Positions 34,337-41,999 of a DNA stretch of 64,000 nucleotides are shown here, piece after piece (the first letter of the stretch is position 1; each line of letters starts with the position of its first letter). The notes under the pieces were generated by a model. It was given only the letters and a program-made list of their open reading frames with translations. It had not been told where the DNA came from and did no database searches. Origin of the DNA: an uncultured Barnesiella sp. (lineage in GTDB: Bacteria; Bacteroidota; Bacteroidia; Bacteroidales; Barnesiellaceae); contig CALUJQ010000013.1 in the NCBI GenBank assembly GCA_944320995.1, positions 1 through 64,000 of the forward strand, given 5' to 3'. A program made the position numbers and the translations under genes.

Positions 34337-34684
34337 ATGATTTCGAAAGAAGAAGTTGAATTGTTTTTGTCTCGTTTCAATCAGAAAGTAAAAGTTTTTG
34401 GCCTGTTATTCCGCGATGACAGGGGCAAGAATATGCAGACTCTTCTTGAATTGGAAATCACACCCAAGTATCGTGAAGATATAATCACACATCTCAGTCC
34501 CGACGATTATGTCGATGGTCCCGTCGAAGACACGTTACACAAGATGGGTGAGATGTGGATTTTCGGCAAAGAAGTCAAAGGAAGGGATGTGTATATAAAA
34601 ATATCTACGGGAATGAGCAACTCGGGTGCTATTTGCATCTCTTTTCATATAGCGGAACGTCACATCAGATATAAATTCAAATAG
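34337..34684 (+). CDS. MqsR-like toxin of a Panacea toxin-antitoxin pair
   Basis: 115 residues, compact and beta-rich, with 'FLSRFNQKVKVFGLLFRDDRGKN' and the C-terminal 'DVYIKISTGMSNSGAICISFHIAERHI'. Size, order and the MqsA-type partner directly behind it (2 nt gap) point to an MqsR-like or related RNase toxin family paired with MqsA-type antitoxins in Bacteroidetes. Catalytic residues are not assigned. Confidence 0.7.
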   Translation: MISKEEVELFLSRFNQKVKVFGLLFRDDRGKNMQTLLELEITPKYREDIITHLSPDDYVDGPVEDTLHKMGEMWIFGKEVKGRDVYIKISTGMSNSGAICISFHIAERHIRYKFK

Positions 34685-34686
34685 TT

Positions 34687-35673
34687 ATGAAAAGTCCATT
34701 TACAGGGGGAGAGACCATTCTTCTTTATGAAACTAGAAAAGCAGTTTTCCGGAAAGAAGAATATGAATATACCCATTTGTGTTATCAATGTGTGGATACG
34801 AAAGAGACATTTACGACAACCCAGATGGATACGGTAAATGCGGCGCAAATATACAATAGTTATCGTTCGGCGCATGGAATTCCATATCCCGATGAGATAA
34901 AAGATATCCGTAGCCATTATGCGCTGTCGGCGTTGAAGATGTCGAGAATATTGGGGTTCGGGGATAATCAATACCGGCTGTATGAAAATGGAGAAATCCC
35001 TAATGTGGCCAACGGTCGTGTGTTGAAAGCCATTCAATCGCCAAAGACGTTTGAAACATTTGTCGATGCGGCGAAAAACATATTGTCCGACGAGGAATAT
35101 GCGAAGATTAAAAAGCGTATAGAAGAGTATGAAAGCCGATCGCAGATGGATTGTTTGATTTCGAAGCTCATTTATGGAGAGTATGGCCGTGGGAAATACA
35201 ACGGATATGCCAAGTTATCGGTGAATAAGTTGAAAAACGTTCTGTTGTTCTACATTGAAAAATTCAATGGAGTGTTTGTCACTCAAATGAACAAATTGCT
35301 GTTCTATACGGATTTTCTCGCTTATAGGGAAAACGGACAGGCTATGACAGGCTTGTCTTTCAAAGCGATTCAATACGGTCCTGTTCCCAACAGGTGGGAT
35401 AGGGTGTATAGTCTTATCGATGATATCAGCCAGATAGAGGTCGGTAACAAAGACGGGTATATAGGCAATAAGCTCGTGTCCGAAATGCCTTGCGACATAT
35501 CGAGCTTTACAGGCGAGCAATTGGCCATTCTCGAAAAGGTTTATGAGACATTCAAAAACGACACCTCGGCTTCCATTTCAAAAAAGAGCCACGACGAATT
35601 GGCTTGGATCGATAATAATGGAACACGTTCGCTCGTCGATTTCAAATATGCGTTTTGCATGAAGGCGATTTAA
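34687..35673 (+). CDS. MqsA-type antitoxin fused to a Panacea (SocA-like) domain
   Basis: 328 residues. The N-terminus (MKSPFTGGETILLYE, then 'CYQCVDTKETFTTTQMD') is an MqsA-like zinc-finger region that seems to have only one CxxC pair, so metal binding may be lost. A helix-turn-helix follows ('HYALSALKMSRILGFGDNQYRLYENGEIP'). The C-terminal half is the Panacea/DUF4065 domain, with 'MNKLLFYTDFLAYRENGQ' and the hallmark 'IQYGPVP'. Known Panacea proteins neutralise very different toxins as exchangeable antitoxin platforms. The pair has its own promoter and terminator, so it is a self-contained module. Confidence 0.85.
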   Translation: MKSPFTGGETILLYETRKAVFRKEEYEYTHLCYQCVDTKETFTTTQMDTVNAAQIYNSYRSAHGIPYPDEIKDIRSHYALSALKMSRILGFGDNQYRLYENGEIPNVANGRVLKAIQSPKTFETFVDAAKNILSDEEYAKIKKRIEEYESRSQMDCLISKLIYGEYGRGKYNGYAKLSVNKLKNVLLFYIEKFNGVFVTQMNKLLFYTDFLAYRENGQAMTGLSFKAIQYGPVPNRWDRVYSLIDDISQIEVGNKDGYIGNKLVSEMPCDISSFTGEQLAILEKVYETFKNDTSASISKKSHDELAWIDNNGTRSLVDFKYAFCMKAI

Positions 35674-35694
35674 TTGCGGGTAAAGTAAGGGTTC

Positions 35695-35729
35695 AAGCGG
35701 TGATTCCAAAAGAGTCGCCGCTTTTTTTG
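35695..35729 (+). terminator. terminator of the MqsR-like/Panacea pair
   Basis: AAGCGGTGA (35695-35703) pairs with TCGCCGCTT (35715-35723; one G-T pair), followed by a T run. Confidence 0.85.
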
Positions 35730-35748
35730 TCGCGCTAAAAAGAATGAT

Positions 35749-36333
35749 ATGAAAGTGATTCTCGATAACGGACACGGCCGGGATACGGCCGGGAAGAGCA
35801 GCCCGGACGGACGATTGCGGGAGTATGCCTATACCCGGGAGATAGCCCGCAGGGTGGCACAGGATTTGAAACGGCGGGGTGTCGATGTATCCTTGCTCGT
35901 TCCCGAAGAGACGGACGTTCCCTTGGAGGAACGAGTAAAACGGGCGAACCGAATTTATGTGGAAACGGATAGCCGGGCTGCGCTCGTGTCGATACATGTC
36001 AACGCCGCCGGCAGCGGTTCGTCGTGGGAGGCGGCCAAAGGGTGGAGCGTGTTTGTCGATCCCTCGGCCTCCGACCGCAGTCGATCGTTAGCCACGTCGT
36101 TGGCCAAGGCGGCCGAAGACGCACATCTGCCTATCCGGTACCAGACCGCCGGCCTGCTTTACTGGGAGCAGCGTCTCTACCTTTGCAAACACACTCTTTG
36201 CCCGGCGGTCTTGACAGAGAATCTCTTTCAGGATAATCGGGCAGATGTCGCATTCCTGTTGAGCGACGCAGGTAAACAGGCGATTGTCGACTTGCATGTA
36301 AAAGGGATTGTCAATTATCTGAACTCGTTATGA
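35749..36333 (+). CDS. N-acetylmuramoyl-L-alanine amidase (endolysin)
   Basis: 194 residues of a zinc amidase of the AmiC/amidase-3 type, which cuts the bond between MurNAc and the stem peptide. 'VILDNGHGRDTAGKSS' holds the first zinc His, a Glu follows in 'REYAYTREIARRV', the second His lies in 'LVSIHVNAAGS', and the catalytic Glu near the end is in 'PAVLTENLFQDN'. There is no signal peptide, so it needs a holin. It overlaps the spanin-like gene by 4 nt. Confidence 0.92.
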   Translation: MKVILDNGHGRDTAGKSSPDGRLREYAYTREIARRVAQDLKRRGVDVSLLVPEETDVPLEERVKRANRIYVETDSRAALVSIHVNAAGSGSSWEAAKGWSVFVDPSASDRSRSLATSLAKAAEDAHLPIRYQTAGLLYWEQRLYLCKHTLCPAVLTENLFQDNRADVAFLLSDAGKQAIVDLHVKGIVNYLNSL

Positions 36334-36821
36334 AAACATTGCCTTGGCTTCTCGTCGTGATTCTTCTCGTCGTTGCGCTTTGGGGTTGGCTGCGGCCCCT
36401 TGGTTCCATACCCGAAGGATCCCGGACGGTAGATACTGCGACATTTGTCGATACGATACCGTATTTCGTCCCGGTTCCCCGGGACAGTGTGGTGGTGAGC
36501 TATGTTGTCGAGCGGTTGCCGGCTGTGAACGACGATAGCCTCGGGCGTCATGAGGTCGATACTGTGTGCCGTGTCGATAGTGTCAAGGTCGCTATCCCCA
36601 TTACACAGATGGTCTATGAAGATAGCACCTACCGGGCCTATGTGTCGGGGTATCGTCCGAGTCTCGACAGTATCTTTTTATATCCGAGGACACAGGTTGT
36701 CACCATTCGGGAGAAGCCCCGCAGGTGGAATATCGGCGTTGGTGCCGGTTATGGCCTTACCCCGCGAGGTTTCCAGCCCTTTGTCGGAATCTCGGTCAGC
36801 TATACCCTTTGGTCGTTCTAA
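36330..36821 (+). CDS. Rz/spanin-like membrane protein of the lysis cassette
   Basis: 163 residues. An N-terminal transmembrane helix ('LPWLLVVILLVVALWGWL', residues 4-21) anchors a periplasmic part, Pro/Val/Asp-rich, ending in 'NIGVGAGYGLTPRGFQPFVG', a beta-barrel-like hairpin. DUF6808-like proteins of this shape follow amidases in Bacteroidetes phages and may act as a spanin. Overlaps the amidase by 4 nt. Confidence 0.7.
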   Translation: MKTLPWLLVVILLVVALWGWLRPLGSIPEGSRTVDTATFVDTIPYFVPVPRDSVVVSYVVERLPAVNDDSLGRHEVDTVCRVDSVKVAIPITQMVYEDSTYRAYVSGYRPSLDSIFLYPRTQVVTIREKPRRWNIGVGAGYGLTPRGFQPFVGISVSYTLWSF

Positions 36822-37184
36822 TAGTTGTTTTTAGTTTAGAGTGATGGATACGGCTGGCTCGTGAGAGTAGGCTGTATTTTTTATGAGGATATGCATGAGT
36901 GTCGCCCATCGAGCCTGTCTCGATCGTCTGGGAGCGTCGCAGTTGTCTCTTCGGCATCGCACTGTGGCACCGGATCGTTCGGCATATTCCGCACAGCCGG
37001 TCGTGGGAATCACGTTATCTTTCACAGGGCAGTAGGGGGATACATAGACGGAAAGGAAGAAAAAATTTCTCTTTTTAAGACCATAAGTGTTTATCTTTTA
37101 GGATATTAAGTTTTTGAAGGCTGGAAAAAGTGTAGAGATTTGAAAATCTTTGCAGAGAAAAATAGTTTAATGTTTGATTGTCAG
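36822..37184. other. gap between lysis and defence genes
   Basis: 363 nt. A GTG-start frame at 36861-37109 (82 codons) is present but Cys/Ser-rich and unlike the neighbours. I see no RNA structure or promoter that convinces me. It is the likely junction at which the AT-rich defence block was added. Confidence 0.4.
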
Positions 37185-38057
37185 TTATTTATGTTGTGTT
37201 GATGTGGTCGTTGAAGTATAGGCTTGTTCGTCATACAGCGGATAAAGATTTTCACCTAATATGTTGTATGATTTTATATCTTGAAAAAAGGAAAATCTAT
37301 AAATCACATGTTTAAATCTGTCCACATCGTATATTTGAGCATGTAAAAATAAAGTTATCAGTTCATTTTTGGATAAAGAAGTACGAACAATGTTGGCATA
37401 GAACTCTTTGTCTGATTCATCTATGATGGAGCTGCTACTTATGTACTCTAATAAGAGAAGTAATCCTTTAAAATATAAAGTGGAAATACTAGCATAGTAA
37501 TAGGAATAATATCCTGCCCATGCTTGTTTAGCATTTACTAAGGAAATTAGGTTCGTTGATAATCGGTTGTTGGGAAGTCGGTGAAAAAGAATATTTTTAA
37601 ATACATCTCTTCCATCGTACTTTTCGTCTTCACTTACGAAAACTTCATGTAGGTTTGTAAATGATATATGTAAGTCTTGAATCTTTTCTCTTTGGTTATT
37701 CAATAGTTGAAAGAACGTATTGTCAAATCGTTGATAGCGTGCAGTCTTATTTTGTTGTTCAAATTCTTCTTTTTGGCTATGTAATTCTTCGGTGGTTTTA
37801 CGGAGTTCTTCTCGTTGTAATTGAAGCTCTTTTTTCTGCATAGTAACAGACCAAATGACCCCAATTAAAGCGAATGAAGATATAAAGGTATTTATAGAAC
37901 CAAAAGAATCTCCGAAAGCTGATAACTTGTTTAGTGTGGGATATTTTCCATAAATTTCATCGATAAATAATATACCAATATATAGGAAATTTAGAATGGT
38001 AATTATTATGAGAAATATTACAATTATTATTGTTAGATATTTTATGAATTGGGACAT
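37185..38057 (-). CDS. PutAbiC-like abortive infection membrane protein
   Basis: 290 residues. Two transmembrane helices (about 8-30 and 52-70) precede a coiled coil ('KELQLQREELRKTTEELHSQ'), and then the cytoplasmic domain with 'RYQRFDNTFFQLLNNQREKI', which is the pattern of the putative phage abortive infection (PutAbiC) family. Relatives are linked with phage exclusion. The gene is the only one in this part of the prophage on the minus strand and is AT-rich, both signs of separate acquisition. The trigger and effect are unknown. Confidence 0.78.
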   Translation of the reverse strand: MSQFIKYLTIIIVIFLIIITILNFLYIGILFIDEIYGKYPTLNKLSAFGDSFGSINTFISSFALIGVIWSVTMQKKELQLQREELRKTTEELHSQKEEFEQQNKTARYQRFDNTFFQLLNNQREKIQDLHISFTNLHEVFVSEDEKYDGRDVFKNILFHRLPNNRLSTNLISLVNAKQAWAGYYSYYYASISTLYFKGLLLLLEYISSSSIIDESDKEFYANIVRTSLSKNELITLFLHAQIYDVDRFKHVIYRFSFFQDIKSYNILGENLYPLYDEQAYTSTTTSTQHK

Positions 38058-38105
38058 ATTATATATTATATTATCAATGATGTGATAAAACTAAAATAAA
38101 ATCTC

Positions 38106-38113
38106 TATATTTG
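38106..38113 (+). promoter_or_regulatory. -7 element for the second Panacea operon
   Basis: TATATTTG matches TAnnTTTG. It gives a leader of about 145 nt before the ATG at 38265. No clear -33 TTTG is visible. Confidence 0.5.
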
Positions 38114-38264
38114 CAACAAACACATGACAATTATTCTAATTTAGCTAGTATGTTAGGCTTTGTTCAAGAGAAATACGAAGGCAATATAAATTTATCATAA
38201 TGCCATAGATTGTGACCCTTTTCATCGTATTATTGTTTGTATAATAAAAGCATAAGAAGGAATT

Positions 38265-38801
38265 ATGATAGATAAAATAAAGGCTTTTGACTATATGCTT
38301 CGACTTTTTGAGGAGTGGAGAGATGATCATAGAATAACAGAGGGCAAGCCATTGTCTAAACTTACAGTCTTGAAGTTGTTATTTTTGACGGCTGCACCAA
38401 AGAAAGACAAGGGTGATGATCTTTTGGAGATATTTGATAACTTTTATGCCATGCCATATGGCCCGGTGGAGAGTGATGTATATAATGTAATTCAAGCAAA
38501 TACATTGCCTTCATATGTTGCGGAGTATAAAACAATTAAAAGGCGGGAAGGTGGAGTAGATAATTCATCAGATTATGTGGGCTCTGAATTTGAGAATATA
38601 CGAAATGCCGTTAAAGCTCTTCGTGCAAAGAACGACCATCTTATCGAATTAAATGCCTTTGAACTGGTAGCGATTACTCATAGATGGGATAGTTGGAATC
38701 GGGCAATGGATTTTGCAGAATTTATGGGTCAATTGAGTGCTAAGATGCCAATAGACTCAATTCGCAAGGATTCCAATAAACGGTTTAGTCTTACTGATTA
38801 A
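38265..38801 (+). CDS. Panacea-domain (SocA-like, DUF4065) protein, likely antitoxin
   Basis: 178 residues, a free-standing Panacea domain: 'PLSKLTVLKLLFLTAAP' is the first helix pair, and 'FYAMPYGPVESDVYNVI' is the family hallmark [Y]GPV. The remainder is helical. It lacks the MqsA/HTH part of the 34687 gene. It lies 14 nt before a large membrane protein, and free Panacea domains act as antitoxins for adjacent toxins, so the two probably form a pair. Confidence 0.8.
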   Translation: MIDKIKAFDYMLRLFEEWRDDHRITEGKPLSKLTVLKLLFLTAAPKKDKGDDLLEIFDNFYAMPYGPVESDVYNVIQANTLPSYVAEYKTIKRREGGVDNSSDYVGSEFENIRNAVKALRAKNDHLIELNAFELVAITHRWDSWNRAMDFAEFMGQLSAKMPIDSIRKDSNKRFSLTD

Positions 38802-38815
38802 ATTGGAGGGGGATA

Positions 38816-40693
38816 ATGGAATTGCAGGTATGCTATGAAAAATATAAAGTTGAGTTTGGGAATGAGAAGTGGAGCCATATAGATTATAATGATGGTGAAG
38901 TATGTCAAGCTTTTTATAATAAAATCCAAGATTTCATAGAATTTAGTTTTATACATCTTACTCGATCAATTCTTTCTGGGGAGTATATAAGGGAGAAAAA
39001 TTTTGGTGAAATTTTGGAGAAGTTCAAAAATGAATTATCAGATATTCCCAACCCCCCAGTAGTACCAGTTTCAACATCTCAAGAGCGCATTCAGCTAGAA
39101 TTTTTTTATTTGGGAGCTTCTTTATTTAATGCAATAGTATCCTATGAATCATTCTTTTTTATTATTAGAAACAAGTATAAAAAGGGGAACTATGAAAATA
39201 GTAATGTTTGGTTGAGAAGATTCTTTCGGAATACTGATAGACATTCGTTACTTGAGACCTTTTGTAATATTACGATTTCTATTTGCGAATATGAATATTA
39301 TTTATTGGTTGATGATGAGAGAGCCTATAAACTTTTAGAAATGAGGGATTCTATTGAAATTATTGCCAATAAATCCTCTGTTGGAGTAAAGGAAATATGT
39401 ACATTGCTGTTACAAAAGACGGCGTTTATTCTTCGTAGAGTAAGAATAGAACCACTTCGATATATCACTTCAAATCTAAAAGAAGAAACAATTTATCCAG
39501 ATAAACTTGATGTCGGGGATTATTCTTTGTTTGAGAAAATTTGTGAGCAATGTTCAGATCCAGATTCAGATTCAAAAGATGATAAAATAGCTCCATTTGT
39601 TTTCAAAATGAGGGACTATAGGACATCTTTAAAAAATGAGATGGATATTAAGTCAATGGACGATGTTATTGCAGATTTTAAAAGAGCATACGGTATATAT
39701 AAGAGTGATCCTAAACAACAAAAGAGTGAGATGGAGAGAATTAGTGATGAGTTCTCCTGGGATTCTGTATATAATTATCTTTATAATTGCCGCTTTTCTT
39801 TTCTTACTCGAGTAAAAAAAGATATTAAACTAAAAAAAATAAAAGAGGAGTTAAGGGTCATTGAGGATATACAGGCTGCGACTTATATACAAAATTTTCA
39901 CCCCTATGAGAAGGCTATTCAATCCATCATTGATTGCATACAGAGGCATATTGATAAGGAAGATATCAATGACCATTTAATGGAGGATAAATTCTCAGAG
40001 CTGGAGCGTTTGATTCCTTTATACAAAGAACGGATAGAATGGTGTAAATCACATGTTTTTATTGCGTTCCAATTGCCGTTTGAAGAGTCGTGTGTATATT
40101 CAGAAAAATATGAATTAAATTTGTTTGTGCCATCGCCGTTTGCTAATAACGATGATTATGATGCGTTGGCTAAACGTGCAGATTCTTATGAGCAGCAGTA
40201 CAAATCGCAGAAAATGATATATGCGGTTACCAAAGAAAAGGTGGAAATTGATAAAATCAAATCCTCTATTAAAAATACCGATAAGAAAGCTTTTGATTTG
40301 ATAGCCATATTTACTACTGCAATAACTTTTTTGTTTGGAATAGTAAATATATTCATTATGAATGATGAAGTTAATCTTCCATTACTCATTTGTAATACAA
40401 TGGGATTAGGTGTATTGTTAATCCTGTTTATGTGTTTGTATCTTCTTGCCTCTCCAATTTTAATACAACAATTACCGTGGAAGCAGTATGTAAGGACTAG
40501 AAGATTCTATTTGGGAATTATTGCTATTATAATATACATGGGATTAACTTGTTTCCTTTATAATAGATTTGAATATATAGGTAGTAAAGTGGAGGAAGAA
40601 AAAGCGAGGGTAGAGGAGACTAAGGGAATAGTCTCTGAAAAGGAAAAGCCTATTCAAGAGTTAGAAAAAATTCAGTATAAAAGGGGGAAATAA
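38816..40693 (+). CDS. large membrane protein paired with the Panacea antitoxin (putative toxin)
   Basis: 625 residues. About the first 490 are cytoplasmic, helical and charged. Three hydrophobic segments follow (about residues 495-512, 523-548 and 562-582), then a charged helical tail ('KVEEEKARVEETKGIVSEKE'). I know no family name. Some Panacea-partner toxins damage the membrane, which would suit the C-terminal helices, but they are usually much smaller. An abortive-infection effector is another possibility. Strongly AT-rich compared with the surrounding phage genes. Confidence 0.6.
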   Translation: MELQVCYEKYKVEFGNEKWSHIDYNDGEVCQAFYNKIQDFIEFSFIHLTRSILSGEYIREKNFGEILEKFKNELSDIPNPPVVPVSTSQERIQLEFFYLGASLFNAIVSYESFFFIIRNKYKKGNYENSNVWLRRFFRNTDRHSLLETFCNITISICEYEYYLLVDDERAYKLLEMRDSIEIIANKSSVGVKEICTLLLQKTAFILRRVRIEPLRYITSNLKEETIYPDKLDVGDYSLFEKICEQCSDPDSDSKDDKIAPFVFKMRDYRTSLKNEMDIKSMDDVIADFKRAYGIYKSDPKQQKSEMERISDEFSWDSVYNYLYNCRFSFLTRVKKDIKLKKIKEELRVIEDIQAATYIQNFHPYEKAIQSIIDCIQRHIDKEDINDHLMEDKFSELERLIPLYKERIEWCKSHVFIAFQLPFEESCVYSEKYELNLFVPSPFANNDDYDALAKRADSYEQQYKSQKMIYAVTKEKVEIDKIKSSIKNTDKKAFDLIAIFTTAITFLFGIVNIFIMNDEVNLPLLICNTMGLGVLLILFMCLYLLASPILIQQLPWKQYVRTRRFYLGIIAIIIYMGLTCFLYNRFEYIGSKVEEEKARVEETKGIVSEKEKPIQELEKIQYKRGK

Positions 40694-40891
40694 TATAAGA
40701 CTCTTTATTTAATATCGAGCTTTATTACGATTTTCGGCTGTCTTCCCTGTCTATTTTTTGCGCTCTGCGCATCGAGATGGTTTGTTTGGCGACGCAGGAA
40801 ATGGCAGTCGGATCGGCAGTGCCCCGTGTAGCGCTGTCTGTTTTCGAGGTGGAATGTAACAGTATATCTCGATGTTTTTTCTCCTTTTCCC
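40694..40891. other. gap before cassette 3
   Basis: About 200 nt with no coding frame I believe. GC-richer than the defence genes on its left. It contains short hairpins (for example around GCGCTCTGCGC) but no clear terminator for the upstream operon. Confidence 0.4.
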
Positions 40892-40922
40892 TTGCTTTTC
40901 TCGAAAATATCCCCCATATTTG
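40892..40922 (+). promoter_or_regulatory. promoter of cassette 3
   Basis: TTG (40892-40894), 20-nt spacer with CTCGAAAA, CATATTTG (40915-40922); same geometry as cassettes 1 and 2. Confidence 0.7.
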
Positions 40923-40925
40923 CAA

Positions 40926-41127
40926 TGCACTACATTTGAAACAGGCGACGAGGTTCGCCAACTTTGCCGTTGGCATTTTTTATGCCCATGGCTGTACATA
41001 TAGTTCCGTCCCGTGTGGAGCGTTAATGCGCCCACTGCCTGTTTCAGGTGTAGTGCAACGGGGAGCGGAACTATTTTTGTTCCCTCTCCGTCCTTAACAT
41101 ATTGTTTCATTTTAAAGCACTACAAAA
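40926..41127 (+). ncRNA. structured leader RNA, copy 3
   Basis: Outer stem TGCACTACA (40926-40934) with TGTAGTGCA (41049-41057), 9 bp, perfect, and different from both other copies. Inner stem TGAAACAGGC (40937-40946) with GCCTGTTTCA (41037-41046), 10 bp, perfect, also different. Loop hairpin GCCAAC/GTTGGC (40957-40974) with a T run. Second hairpin ACGGGGAG (41058-41065) with CTCTCCGT (41084-41091), again changed on both sides. The 5' arm recurs as GCACTACA at 41117-41124, 3 nt before the ATG. Confidence 0.88.
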
Positions 41128-41415
41128 ATGAAAAGAACAGTCGCATTGCCTGTACCGCAGGCAAAGGAAGGGCGAAGAACATCGGCCCTTGAAAATTACC
41201 TCATTCGATTTTTCGAGCGGGAGCTCGAGGTTAAGCTCACTCGCCGGGAGATGTGGCGGAGCGTCCGCTTCGTCGCCTCGCTGCTCGTATTGTCGCTTGC
41301 CCTGTCGACCGGCGAGCCTCTGCTGGCCTTGCCGGCGCTCGCGTTGGCGGCGTACTCCTATCGGGGCGTGTCCGCCATCACCGCCCGGTTCACGGAGAAA
41401 GGAGGTGCGCGATGA
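41128..41415 (+). CDS. cassette protein 1, copy 3: small two-helix membrane protein
   Basis: 95 residues. Differs from copy 1 by a single residue (V for I at position 5) and by about two bases in all. Same two hydrophobic segments and basic N-terminus. The near identity over 288 nt contrasts with the strongly different leader just upstream. Confidence 0.8.
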   Translation: MKRTVALPVPQAKEGRRTSALENYLIRFFERELEVKLTRREMWRSVRFVASLLVLSLALSTGEPLLALPALALAAYSYRGVSAITARFTEKGGAR

Positions 41416-41642
41416 AAAGCCACACGATCCATTTCTCCCGGGAAGATTTGAAGGTCCGCGTCTCCCGTTGGCCGGCCGATGAACCGGGCAAAGAGCCATC
41501 GGTAGAGATAGAGGTGGAGTCCTCCGGCCAGCCCCGGTCTTTCGTCTGGTTCGACAGGGAGTCGCAGGTAGCCGCCTTCAAGGAGATGCTCGAGGAGTAT
41601 ATCGACACGTTCCGGTCGACGAATGACGAGACCGGGCGATAA
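41412..41642 (+). CDS. cassette protein 2, copy 3: small soluble protein
   Basis: 76 residues, differing from copy 1 at two residues (A for S in 'QVAAFKEMLEE', N for D near the end). Same ATGA overlap and the same AGAAAGGAGGTG ribosome site (41396-41407). Unlike copies 1 and 2 there is no terminator directly behind it; a 63-residue gene comes first. Confidence 0.8.
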   Translation: MKSHTIHFSREDLKVRVSRWPADEPGKEPSVEIEVESSGQPRSFVWFDRESQVAAFKEMLEEYIDTFRSTNDETGR

Positions 41643-41703
41643 TTTTTGCGTCCGACTTGCGAATGACGGAAAATTTTCGTATCTTCGGAGAAAAGGAGGA
41701 AAT

Positions 41704-41895
41704 ATGTTTATACTCGAGGCCTTGGGATTTATACTCTTGTTCGTGATAGTTTTAGCTATTGCAGGCTGTTTAATCGCCGCTTTTGTCGTGTTCGGGCTTT
41801 CCTCCGTGGCTTTTCTCGGTAGTGCGATAGGAGCCCTCGGGTATTGGATAGGCCGCTTTTTCAAATGGGTGTCTAGTCCATTTGTAAGGCGTTGA
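41704..41895 (+). CDS. small hydrophobic membrane protein (holin-like)
   Basis: 63 residues with two hydrophobic segments ('GFILLFVIVLAIAGCLIAAF' and 'VAFLGSAIGALGYWI') and a basic end (FVRR). Strong ribosome site AGGAGG at 41694-41699. Holin-like in size and topology, but distant from the amidase, so the role is open. Present only in cassette 3, between the conserved genes and the terminator. Confidence 0.65.
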   Translation: MFILEALGFILLFVIVLAIAGCLIAAFVVFGLSSVAFLGSAIGALGYWIGRFFKWVSSPFVRR

Positions 41896-41914
41896 TAATG
41901 CAGAATACTTATTG

Positions 41915-41945
41915 GAGCTTCGGGATTTCCCGAGGCTCTTTTTTT
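41915..41945 (+). terminator. terminator closing cassette 3
   Basis: GAGCTTCGGG / CCCGAGGCTC, 10-bp stem with a 4-nt loop and T7. The tape measure gene starts 55 nt further on. Confidence 0.9.
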
Positions 41946-41999
41946 GTGTCTTTTTCGCTCTCGCTGGGAGTGACCATATTCGTAAAAAATTAATCGGAT

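Noticed and set aside
36861..37109. 82-codon GTG-start frame after the lysis genes
   Set aside because: Ser/Cys-rich, weak start, no coupling to the neighbours.
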